Source: Streptomyces silvae
GTDB taxonomy: Bacteria > Actinomycetota > Actinomycetes > Streptomycetales > Streptomycetaceae
Reading direction: 5' to 3'
NCBI RefSeq assembly: GCF_016745505.1
Contig: NZ_JAERUC010000122.1
Span: 1-33,706, forward strand
Length of the DNA: 33,706 nt
This document shows positions 1 to 7,044 of the stretch, piece after piece. Below the pieces are notes generated by a model. That model was not told where the DNA came from. It made no database searches and saw nothing but the letters and a program-made list of their open reading frames with translations. A program made the position numbers and the translations under genes. Position 1 is the first letter of the stretch, and each line of letters starts with the position of its first letter.

Positions 1-202
1 ACGATTAGTCATACTTGCTGGCCGTGACGGGGTGGGAGGGAGGGGAGGTTTCCCCAAAAGCCCTTACCTACCCCCCGGATGAACAACACCGCTCGAACCC
101 CGGCCCTCGCGTCTCAGCCCTCGAAGCCCGAAGCTCAAGCGTCGACCCCGCAGGCATCCCTCGCCCCTCGAACGAGTGACAGCGGCGCACTCGGCGCTCG
201 AA

Positions 203-217
203 CCCCGAGTCTCGGGG
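203..217. terminator. Small hairpin downstream of the lipoprotein gene
   Basis: A perfect 7-bp inverted repeat (CCCCGAG at 203-209, CTCGGGG at 211-217) lies about 40 nt past the lipoprotein stop on the minus strand, with no clear U-tract. It may end the three-gene minus-strand unit. The rest of 1-258 is GC-rich and contains scattered CTCGAA-like words but no gene I can support. Confidence 0.25.
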
Positions 218-258
218 CCCGAGCGCCGGGGCCACCATCCGCCCCCGCGAGGCAGCAT

Positions 259-957
259 CTACTTCGGCGTGAGATCGGGGGTCTCGGGGAGCCCCGCGTT
301 GTTCTCACAACCCAGCTCCTTCACCACGGAGAGGGCCCCGGTGTGAAGGATCTCCAGATTGGCGTCACGGGTCTCGGGGGTGTCCGGGGCGTCGCTCTCC
401 CCCACCGAGAAGCTCCCGTAGACGCGCAGAGGTTTCGTCTCCGAGCCCTTGAGCCGCGGGCTCACGCACTCAAGGTAGAGCGAGGCCCCCGTGGCCCTCG
501 CCTCGGACCTCTTGCCCATCGTGTAGGACACCGTGCCGGGGTCGGTCCTCAGGTCCTTCACGTCCTGCGGGGCGTACATGGAGAACTTGATCGCCGCTCC
601 GTCACCGGCTCCGCCGCCCTTGGGGCTGAGCTCGCACAGTGCCTTCCCTGTGGCCCAGCTACGCCCGGACTCGTATCCGTCCGTCAGTGCTTCCACGACG
701 GCCTTCAGGCCCTCGTCGCTCTGATAGAAGAACTCCGAGTCAGTCGTGACCGCCTCGACCTTTTTCGCCAAGGACGCGTCGAACAGGCCGCCGCAGACCT
801 TGTCGGCCCCCACGAAGGTCTCCTCGGTGCTCTTGCCCTCCGCGTCCGAGCCGCAGGCCGCCAGACCTGCCCCCGCGGCCACGACCAGGCCGACGACGGC
901 TGCCAGGCGCCCTGCCCGTGCCAGTCCCACGATGTTCATCCCTCCACCGGTACCCAT
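259..957 (-). CDS. Putative secreted lipoprotein, function unknown
   Basis: A 232-residue protein with a classic lipoprotein signal: a positively charged start, a hydrophobic stretch at about residues 17-34 and the lipobox LAAC with Cys35. It should be lipid-anchored on the outer face of the membrane. The mature part has five further Cys (first in VCGGLF, last in ELGCEN), so disulfides are plausible. It lies 7 nt downstream of the large WXG-type protein and is probably translationally coupled to it. An alternative ATG at 939 sits directly against GGAGGG, too close for a good ribosome site, so I kept the ATG at 957. No enzyme motif is visible. Its place as the last gene after a type VII-like cargo is where accessory or immunity lipoproteins occur, but that is inference. 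Confidence 0.85.
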   Translation of the reverse strand: MGTGGGMNIVGLARAGRLAAVVGLVVAAGAGLAACGSDAEGKSTEETFVGADKVCGGLFDASLAKKVEAVTTDSEFFYQSDEGLKAVVEALTDGYESGRSWATGKALCELSPKGGGAGDGAAIKFSMYAPQDVKDLRTDPGTVSYTMGKRSEARATGASLYLECVSPRLKGSETKPLRVYGSFSVGESDAPDTPETRDANLEILHTGALSVVKELGCENNAGLPETPDLTPK

Positions 958-964
958 GTTCTCG

Positions 965-3310
965 TCAGCCCGTTTCCGGATCCTGGCCCTGCTGGTTCTC
1001 CCGGTCGTTACCGGTCGAATAGCCGACCCTCATGGACTCCTTCATGTCCTGGCGGAACACCTTGTCCTCGTCCGAGTCCCCGGTGTTGCGGGCGAGGAAC
1101 TCCTCCATCGGCGCTTCGGCCATGGACTCGCCGGCCCGATAGATCTTGTTCCATTCCTCCCTGGTCAGCTCCTCGGCCTTCTCCTTGCTCGCGTCGACCG
1201 AGTTGTCTGATATGTCACCGATGAACTGTCCCGCGAGCTGCTCCAGCCCACCACTGGCCGTGTCGGTGGCCAGGGGGATGAGCACGGCGGCCGTCCCGAC
1301 CGCCGCGGTGGCCGGCAGGAAGGCGACGCCCGCGGCGATGCCCGCCGCCGCGCCGAACTCGACCCACCCGGAGCGCTTGGCGACAGCCTTCTCGTAGTCC
1401 TCGTGGCTCTTCATGTTGTCGGCCTGGACCTGGTCGGCCCGGGACTGGTCGAGCATGCCCTGGACCTCCGCGCCGACGTGCACGGCATTCCGGGCGCTGC
1501 CCTTGTCGATCACACCGTTGGAGTCGACCTGGTTCTCCAGCACACTCCGCGTGTACACCTCTTCCGCGGCCGAGACCGTCGCGTAGGCGTCCGGGTGCTG
1601 ACCGAGGGCGCTGAGGAAGCCACGGGTGACGCTCCTGCCCTCGTCGTCGTCCTCGAAGTCGATGTGCCCGTCCGAGTCCTTGGGGGCGAAAACGCTGTCC
1701 GGGCTGCCCTTGTCCAGCGCCCAGTTGATGTCATCGATGTAGCCGGCGCCCATGGTGCCCAGGCTGTCGGACATCGCCTCCTGCTCCTTGAGCAGGCCGG
1801 CGTCCGCCCCGTACTTCTCCATGACCTGCTGCATAACCGCGGCGTTGTCGTCGTCCCGCACCACGCTCGCGTCCGGGTGCCCGGCCGGGTAGCCCAGGGT
1901 GGCCGACTCCAGCGCGTGCCCCAAGGCGTCCGGCATCTGGTTGAGGGAGTTCTTGAGCTCGTCCTCGTCGAGCGAGTTGACGTCGGGGAAGGACTCCCAC
2001 TTCTCGTTGCCGAAGAAGTCGAGGTAGTTCTTGATCGGCGTGTCGCCGTTCTTGCCGAGGTCGGCCGTGGCGCCCTTGTTGACCGTGCCGTCCTCGTTGT
2101 ACGCGGTCGGCGGGTCGTTGAAGAAGTGCTTGGCCGCGTCCGGGCTGTTGCCGAGTGCCTCCAGCATGGCGGTGGCCGGGTCGTATCCCGCACCGTTGAC
2201 GCCGGAGGGGTTGAACGGGTTCTTGAACGGGCTGTTCACCTGTTTGTTGTCGGCGAACATGTACGGGTCCTTCTGGTGCAGCTGTGCCACATGCTCGGCG
2301 ATCGGGTTGAGGAACGACTTGTCGTAGTTCCCGTACCGCATGATCCCGCCGAGCAGCTGGTAGCCGTACGGCCCGTTGTAGTCGTTCTTGGCCAGCGGGA
2401 CACGTTCCGTACCCATCTTGCGGAGCTCGGGGCCCCACTTCTCGCTGAAGTCCTTGTCGTGGGAGGCGGTGGCCAGGTTGAGACCCAGGTTCTTCTGGAG
2501 CGCCTGGACGTCCTTGAGCCGCTCCTTGTCGAGCTTTCCGTACTCGTACGTGTCCGTGGAGAGCTGACCGAAGAACGCCAGGGACTTCTCCGGGCCGAGC
2601 TTCTCGTAGAAGTTCTTCGAGAACTCCACCGACTTGCTGTTGTCCGCGAGCAGTTCGTTGAGCTGCTGAAGCTCGGTGTGGGTGATGTCGCGGCCCTTGG
2701 AAGCCAGCGCGGCGGCCCGGGCGGCCTCCTCCTGGTCCATCTTCGTGTACTTCGGGGCGCTGAAGTCCTTGCGGTCCGTGACGTTGGCTTCGAGGGAGTT
2801 CTTGAAGGACACATCGGTGTCGTTGCAGTTGTCGACGATGAGGTCGATCTTCTTCTGCCAGGCAGCGATGTTCTTCTTCTCCTGCTGCACCAGCGCGGGA
2901 TAGTCGGGGTCGTGGGCCTTCTGCTGGGGAGGTATGTCCTCCACCGGGTGGCGCGCGGTGACCTTTCCGTTTCCGTCCACCTTGATCCCGGCTGCGGGAC
3001 CTTCGTGGTCCCGGATGTTGATCAGGTCGTCCTTGGCCTTCTTGATGGCCGTGTAACCCTCTTCGAGGACCTGTTTCACGCCCTTGGCCTCGGCCGCGGC
3101 GTCCGCGACCTCCTTGGCCGTCTTACCGATGAACGCCTTGGTGACTCCGGCGTTGAGGCCTTCCCAGTCCGCCTTGCCTGCCTTGGCCTGCATCCCGTCG
3201 CGGGCCTCGGTGGCCAGCTTCTCCAGATCACCGGCCATCTTCGACCAGTCGTCGGCAGCAGCCTTCAGCTTGCCCACGGGGGCGTCGACTATGTCCTCGT
3301 ACTTCAGCAT
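965..3310 (-). CDS. Large WXG-motif protein, putative type VII secretion-associated cargo
   Basis: A 781-residue protein. Residues 1-100 are predicted helical and contain a WXG motif (W49-E50-G51) between two helices, as in ESAT-6/WXG100 proteins and the N-termini of larger type VII substrates. The middle is acidic and rich in Asn and Asp, with segments describing an all-helical body. A hydrophobic stretch follows at roughly residues 640-680 (Ala/Val/Gly-rich), and the end is charged. There is no Sec signal peptide. The start ATG is preceded by GGGGGA at a normal distance. The upstream gene is a small helical protein and the downstream gene a lipoprotein, all on the same strand with gaps of 19 and 7 nt. 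I cannot name a toxin or enzyme domain in the C-terminal part. The secretion role is inferred from the WXG motif and layout; a structural or cytoplasmic role is possible. Confidence 0.85.
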   Translation of the reverse strand: MLKYEDIVDAPVGKLKAAADDWSKMAGDLEKLATEARDGMQAKAGKADWEGLNAGVTKAFIGKTAKEVADAAAEAKGVKQVLEEGYTAIKKAKDDLINIRDHEGPAAGIKVDGNGKVTARHPVEDIPPQQKAHDPDYPALVQQEKKNIAAWQKKIDLIVDNCNDTDVSFKNSLEANVTDRKDFSAPKYTKMDQEEAARAAALASKGRDITHTELQQLNELLADNSKSVEFSKNFYEKLGPEKSLAFFGQLSTDTYEYGKLDKERLKDVQALQKNLGLNLATASHDKDFSEKWGPELRKMGTERVPLAKNDYNGPYGYQLLGGIMRYGNYDKSFLNPIAEHVAQLHQKDPYMFADNKQVNSPFKNPFNPSGVNGAGYDPATAMLEALGNSPDAAKHFFNDPPTAYNEDGTVNKGATADLGKNGDTPIKNYLDFFGNEKWESFPDVNSLDEDELKNSLNQMPDALGHALESATLGYPAGHPDASVVRDDDNAAVMQQVMEKYGADAGLLKEQEAMSDSLGTMGAGYIDDINWALDKGSPDSVFAPKDSDGHIDFEDDDEGRSVTRGFLSALGQHPDAYATVSAAEEVYTRSVLENQVDSNGVIDKGSARNAVHVGAEVQGMLDQSRADQVQADNMKSHEDYEKAVAKRSGWVEFGAAAGIAAGVAFLPATAAVGTAAVLIPLATDTASGGLEQLAGQFIGDISDNSVDASKEKAEELTREEWNKIYRAGESMAEAPMEEFLARNTGDSDEDKVFRQDMKESMRVGYSTGNDRENQQGQDPETG

Positions 3311-3329
3311 GCGCGTGGTCCCCCGACCG

Positions 3330-3767
3330 CTAGTTCATGTATTCCGTGAGCTTGGAGATCGGCGCCAGATCTCCCTCGATCTTCACGTCGTCCTTCGCGT
3401 GCTGGGCCTTCGTGTAATCGAGATGATTCGATATGTGCGCAAGGGAGTCCAGCAAGGTCTTCAGGTGCGTGTTCCAGCGGTCATGCACCTTGAGCACCGC
3501 GGAACCACTCGTGAAATTTCCGTTGGTGAGCGCGATCGCCGCGTCGAAGGTGGCCGGGCGGGCGTGGTCGCCCTCGCGCGACACCTTCACCCGCAGGTCA
3601 TAGGCGTCATTTCCGATAGCGCCGAGGTCGTCCCGGTTGACCACCAGATCACCGGAATTACCCCCGCCCCCCTCGGCCGGGACACTGTTGATCTGCATGG
3701 CGCCGCGTGCGGCCGCAGCCGCACGCAGTTCGGCCCATTCTTGCTCGAAGCTCACGAATTTCCCCAA
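3330..3767 (-). CDS. Small helical partner protein, WXG100-like
   Basis: A 145-residue protein with two helical parts. An N-terminal helix (FEQEWAELRAAAAARG) is followed by a Gly-rich linker at about residues 33-37 and a C-terminal helical hairpin (residues ~75-145) containing W107 in KVHDRWNTHLKTLL. Size and helix pattern resemble ESX/WXG100 partners, although a literal WXG is missing. The start appears to be TTG at 3767, supported by AGGGA 5 nt upstream; GTG codons further in are alternatives. It is the first gene of the unit with the 781-residue protein, 19 nt away. It probably pairs with or chaperones that protein. The function is inferred from context only. Confidence 0.8.
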   Translation of the reverse strand: MGKFVSFEQEWAELRAAAAARGAMQINSVPAEGGGGNSGDLVVNRDDLGAIGNDAYDLRVKVSREGDHARPATFDAAIALTNGNFTSGSAVLKVHDRWNTHLKTLLDSLAHISNHLDYTKAQHAKDDVKIEGDLAPISKLTEYMN

Positions 3768-3818
3768 GTCCGTCCCTACAGACCGCTTCGTCCGAGACAG
3801 GCGGCCACCGACCCGTTC

Positions 3819-3846
3819 ACCGTATCGTTTTCCTCTTCACCGGCAA
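3819..3846 (-). promoter_or_regulatory. Candidate promoter for the WXG module
   Basis: On the minus strand TTGCCG (3846-3841) and TACGGT (3824-3819) are 16 bp apart, resembling -35/-10 boxes of a housekeeping sigma promoter. The predicted start site would lie about 45 nt upstream of the TTG start at 3767. This is a by-eye match only. Confidence 0.35.
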
Positions 3847-3959
3847 TGACCGGACGAGGAACTCAGGGCTCGACCACGCCTCGGGCGCACCGGTTCGCGC
3901 GAGCAGCATCGGGCCCTTGTCCGAGCACCGGATTCGGGGCAATCACGGGGAGTGCGTAC

Positions 3960-4517
3960 ATGGCCGTCGTCGTCTTCTTGTTCGTCATAGCCGCCGCGTT
4001 TCTGGTCATCGCGCTGGTCGGCCCCTACCGGCTGTACTGGCGGTCCCGGCCGCAGGCGGTGCGACAGCCCTCGGACGCTGCTCTCACGGCGGGGCGGGTC
4101 GTCGCGTTCGGGATCGCCGGGGTGTTCGTCTTCGGGGGGTGTTCGGTCCAGGCCGGCATCGACGAGCGGACCTGGAGCGCGAGCGAGGTCCGGGAGGCCG
4201 CCGAGGAGGCGGCGGAGTCACTGGCCGACGAGTCGCGGATCCGCAGTGATCCGACGGACGGCTACGCCTCACTGATCGAGGCGGGCGTCACGAAGGCGGG
4301 TGAGGGCGAGGGGCCCTCGTACGACGTCTCCGTTGAACGGGCCGGGGACGGGAACGACTACGAGATCTCGGCGGACGGCGCCGGCACCGTCTGCATGCAC
4401 GTCATGGAGGAGAAGTCCGCGGAGGGTGGCGTCTTCGTGCCGGGGGCGGACGGTGGCAGCAGCGGATCGATCCCGGAGTACGACCTGACCGCCACCGTCG
4501 AGGGCGGCGCCTGCTGA
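3960..4517 (+). CDS. Membrane-anchored protein with exported C-terminal domain, unknown function
   Basis: A 185-residue protein starting at the ATG preceded by GGGGAG. Two hydrophobic segments (residues ~2-20 and ~46-63) flank a basic loop (YRLYWRSRPQAVRQ), which predicts that the loop is cytoplasmic and the C-terminal ~120 residues are outside the cell. GGC at about residues 59-61 looks lipobox-like but sits in the second TM segment, so I do not call a lipoprotein. The exported part is acidic, with a helix (SEVREAAEEAAESLAD) and two late Cys (in GTVCMHV and GGAC at the end) that could pair. The gene is divergent from the WXG module and may belong to it. An in-frame extension to 3084 reads through the opposite-strand genes and is spurious. 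Confidence 0.75.
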   Translation: MAVVVFLFVIAAAFLVIALVGPYRLYWRSRPQAVRQPSDAALTAGRVVAFGIAGVFVFGGCSVQAGIDERTWSASEVREAAEEAAESLADESRIRSDPTDGYASLIEAGVTKAGEGEGPSYDVSVERAGDGNDYEISADGAGTVCMHVMEEKSAEGGVFVPGADGGSSGSIPEYDLTATVEGGAC

Positions 4518-4547
4518 TCCGGCGGGCTGGAGCCGCGACGGCCCCCA

Positions 4548-4573
4548 GGTGCGGATCAGCCAGTGACCGCACC
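4548..4573. terminator. Possible terminator between convergent genes
   Basis: GGTGCGG (4548-4554) and CCGCACC (4567-4573) form a perfect 7-bp stem with a 12-nt loop in the 192-nt gap between the convergent membrane-protein and ferredoxin genes. There is no U-tract. Nothing else was recognised in this gap. Confidence 0.25.
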
Positions 4574-4709
4574 CACCAGGAAGAACGGGGCCGGTCAACG
4601 GCCGACCCGGGCGCGTGCAGACGAATCGGCCGCCAGCCGAAGCTGACGACCGATCGCGGACAGTCGAGGCTCGCCGTTACGGCCAAGAGCGTCACCCGGG
4701 CCGTGGTGC

Positions 4710-4901
4710 CTACTCGACGACCCGCACCGCACCCGACGGGCAGAGCGCGCCGGCCTCGCGCGCCAACGGGCGGGCCGCGCCGTCGGGTTCGGCGTCCAGA
4801 ACCGTCACCAGGCCCTCGTCGTCCTGGTCAAACACCTCCGGTGCTGTCAACGCGCACATACCGGCTCCCACGCAGACCTCCCGGACGGCCGTCACACGCA
4901 T
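4710..4901 (-). CDS. [3Fe-4S] ferredoxin, P450 redox partner
   Basis: A small acidic ferredoxin, 63 residues from the ATG at 4901. The ligand pattern is C10-VGAGM-C16 followed by C54-P55, the three-cysteine spacing of [3Fe-4S] ferredoxins that pass electrons from a ferredoxin reductase to bacterial P450s. The reading frame is open to a GTG at 4925 that overlaps the P450 stop as GTGA. However, GGAGGGAG (4914-4907) lies 5 nt before the ATG at 4901, and the family is normally 62-65 residues long, so I prefer 4901. It follows the P450 gene directly, the usual arrangement for a dedicated partner (as in the S. griseolus sulfonylurea P450 systems). No reductase gene is nearby, so a general cellular reductase would be needed. 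Confidence 0.9.
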   Translation of the reverse strand: MRVTAVREVCVGAGMCALTAPEVFDQDDEGLVTVLDAEPDGAARPLAREAGALCPSGAVRVVE

Positions 4902-4921
4902 AGCCGCTCCCTCCGCCGCGG

Positions 4922-6136
4922 TCACCAGGTGACCGGAAGTTCGTTGACGCCCTGGATCGTCGTGCCCGGTCGCAGGTCCAACCGGTCAACCGGCACCGCC
5001 AGCCGCAGGTCAGGCAACCGTTCGAGCAGCGCTGTGAGCACAACCTCCAGTTCGAGGCGAGCCAGGTTCTGGCCGAGGCACTGATGCACGCCGTAGCCGA
5101 AGGACAGGTGGTGGCGCGCCTCGCGTCGCACGTCGAAGACGTCCGGGTCGGCGAAGACCGAACTGTCGCGGTTGGCGATGGAGTTGGTGACGATGACCCC
5201 CTCACCGGCCCGGATGCACTGGCCGTCGATCTCGATGTCGGCCGTCGCGAAACGCCCCCCGGCGATGTCGGCGATCGCCAGAAGGCGCAGCAGTTCCTCC
5301 ACCGCGCCCGGCACCAGCGACGGGTCGGCGCGCAGTGCGGCGTACTGCTCGGGGTGTTCGAGCAGGGTGATGACGCTCAGCGATGTCATCGACGCTGTGG
5401 TCTCGTGGCCGGCGACCAGCAAGAGGATCGCGGTCGACACCAGCTCATCCCGGTCGATCGTGCCCTTCTCCCACTGCTCCGTGACGAGGGTGCTCAGCAA
5501 GCCCGGACCCGGCTTGCCTCGCAGGGTGTCTGCCAGGCCGCCGAGGTAGCCCTCCAGGTCATCCCGAGCGGCCCGCGCCCCCGCCACGTCCGGTGACTGG
5601 ATCAGCCGCTGGGACGCGTCCTGGAAGAAGTCGTGGTCGACGTAGGGCACGCCGAGCAGCTGACAGATCACCATGGACGGCACGGGCAGCGAGAACTGGC
5701 TGACGAGGTCGGCGGGCGGGCCGGAATCGATCATCCGGTCCAGAAAACCGTGCACAATCTGCTCGACGTCGGCCCGCATCCCCTTGATGCGCCGGACCGT
5801 GAACTCGCTGATGGTCATGCGCCGCTTCGGCCCGTGCTCCGGCGGGTCCAAGCCGATGAAGGCGGGGCGGCGGTCACGGAGGCTCTCCACTCGCCCCGAG
5901 GTTGCCGGGAAGTCGACGTGCCTCCGGTCGGAGGAGAGCCGTGGGTCGGCCAGCAGCTTCCGCGCCGTGTCATACCCGGTCACCAGCCATGCTTGACGAC
6001 CGTCGTAGAGGGTCACGCGCTGCAGCGAACCTTCGCGTGTCCGGAGGTCGTTGTACTGATCGGGGAGGCGGTAGGGGCAGGTGCGGTCACTGGGGAAGGC
6101 GGGCGCACCTGATGGGGGCGTCGCAATCTCGGTCAT
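4922..6136 (-). CDS. Cytochrome P450, CYP105-like
   Basis: A 404-residue soluble bacterial P450 of normal length. Hallmarks are the I-helix oxygen-binding motif AGHETT (242-247), the K-helix ExxR (E281-R284), and the heme loop FGYGVHQCLG with the thiolate ligand C353. Overall sequence style suggests the CYP105 family, which hydroxylates secondary metabolites and xenobiotics in Streptomyces; I cannot name the substrate. The start ATG has GAGGGA upstream. The ferredoxin gene follows without a gap, and a TetR regulator is divergent with a palindrome between them, suggesting a ligand-inducible monooxygenase cassette. No biosynthetic genes adjoin it, which argues for detoxification or an orphan modifying role; this is inference. 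Confidence 0.95.
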   Translation of the reverse strand: MTEIATPPSGAPAFPSDRTCPYRLPDQYNDLRTREGSLQRVTLYDGRQAWLVTGYDTARKLLADPRLSSDRRHVDFPATSGRVESLRDRRPAFIGLDPPEHGPKRRMTISEFTVRRIKGMRADVEQIVHGFLDRMIDSGPPADLVSQFSLPVPSMVICQLLGVPYVDHDFFQDASQRLIQSPDVAGARAARDDLEGYLGGLADTLRGKPGPGLLSTLVTEQWEKGTIDRDELVSTAILLLVAGHETTASMTSLSVITLLEHPEQYAALRADPSLVPGAVEELLRLLAIADIAGGRFATADIEIDGQCIRAGEGVIVTNSIANRDSSVFADPDVFDVRREARHHLSFGYGVHQCLGQNLARLELEVVLTALLERLPDLRLAVPVDRLDLRPGTTIQGVNELPVTW

Positions 6137-6163
6137 CAGTCCCTCGATGCTCTCGACGCTTAA

Positions 6164-6178
6164 AGAACGGTCGGTTCT
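6164..6178. promoter_or_regulatory. Putative TetR operator (15-bp inverted repeat)
   Basis: AGAACGGTCGGTTCT is an inverted repeat with perfect AGAAC/GTTCT arms and a partly symmetric centre. It lies 28 nt upstream of the P450 start and 66 nt upstream of the TetR start, in the divergent promoter region. This is the size and placement expected for an operator of the adjacent TetR repressor controlling both genes. Binding is inferred. Confidence 0.6.
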
Positions 6179-6243
6179 CTAATGCGAGGCTAGGGTGACC
6201 CATTCAGCACGTGCAACGGGTGCTCGACAAATGGCTGGGAGTC

Positions 6244-6927
6244 ATGCCTCCACCAAACGGGGACGCGCCGGACCGGATGGACGGCGACCATCGAAGAAAC
6301 CCTCGCCGCCGAGGCGAGGAACTGAAGAACGCCATCCTGGCGGCAGCCCTCGATGAACTCGCCGAGGCCGGCTACGCGGGACTGACGATGGAGCGCGTGG
6401 CGACGCGGGCCCGCACGGGCAAAGCCGCCCTGTACCGCCGATGGCCCAACCGTGCCGAACTCGTCGTCGAAGCCTGCACCGTCCATCGCCTCTCCGATGC
6501 CGACATGCCCGACACCGGCGCTCTACGTACCGACGTGCTCGCCGCACTACATCAGCTCTGCGCCAACCTGGCCACCTCGCATGGAGATCTCCTCCGCGGG
6601 CTGCTGGCCGAATCCGTGCACGACCCCGAGCTCGCCCAGCTGGTCCGCGAACGAGTGCACACAGCGGGCCCGGGGGCGATCCAGGGTGTTCTGCTGCGCG
6701 CCGTCGCACGTGGCGAGATCGAGCCGTGGATCCCCGCCTCGCGTCGCGCCACTGTGGCGGTCGACCTGCTCCGCAACTACTACTTCCTCCACGGGGCGCC
6801 GATCCCGGAGGGTGTCATCACCGAGATCGTCGACGACGTCTACCTCCCGCTGCTCCTCGCGCCGCCGGGTGCCCTACCGAGCACCGGCTCAGGCCAGGCG
6901 CCGAACGGGACGGCCGGAGACATCTAG
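6244..6927 (+). CDS. TetR/AcrR-family transcriptional regulator
   Basis: A 227-residue protein from ATG 6244; the frame is open back to a GTG at 6211, and another ATG exists at 6277. The N-terminal TetR helix-turn-helix is clear: an ILAAALDELAEAGYAGLTME helix pair, then VATRARTGKAALYRRWPNRAEL, with the recognition helix around KAALYRRW. The C-terminal ~140 residues form the helical ligand-binding and dimer domain; the style (LRTDVLAALHQL, GLLAESVHDPEL) matches the TetR_C subgroup common in actinobacteria. It is divergent from the P450-ferredoxin pair with a palindrome between, so it probably represses that pair and itself until an effector binds. The effector is unknown. Confidence 0.9.
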   Translation: MPPPNGDAPDRMDGDHRRNPRRRGEELKNAILAAALDELAEAGYAGLTMERVATRARTGKAALYRRWPNRAELVVEACTVHRLSDADMPDTGALRTDVLAALHQLCANLATSHGDLLRGLLAESVHDPELAQLVRERVHTAGPGAIQGVLLRAVARGEIEPWIPASRRATVAVDLLRNYYFLHGAPIPEGVITEIVDDVYLPLLLAPPGALPSTGSGQAPNGTAGDI

Positions 6928-7044
6928 CAACGCAGCTGCAGAGCCTTTCACACGGCTTGTCCGGCAAGTGCCCGCAGTTGCACGCCTGACAGCGGCCCTC
7001 AACCACCGCCCCCAGCCACGGAACGCTCCATCCGCGCCCGCCCC

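Noticed and set aside
1403..3349. Long plus-strand open frame (648 codons) opposite the WXG-type gene
   Set aside because: It has Val/Arg/Leu-rich composition without domains, no ribosome site and lies antisense to a well-biased gene; a GC-rich shadow frame.
3084..3959. Upstream extension of the two-TM protein gene
   Set aside because: It reads through the opposite-strand WXG and partner genes; ATG 3960 has a good GGGGAG site.
3960..4517. Lipoprotein call for the 185-residue protein (GGC near residue 61)
   Set aside because: The Cys is at the end of a second TM segment far from the N-terminus and after a basic loop, so signal peptidase II processing is unlikely.
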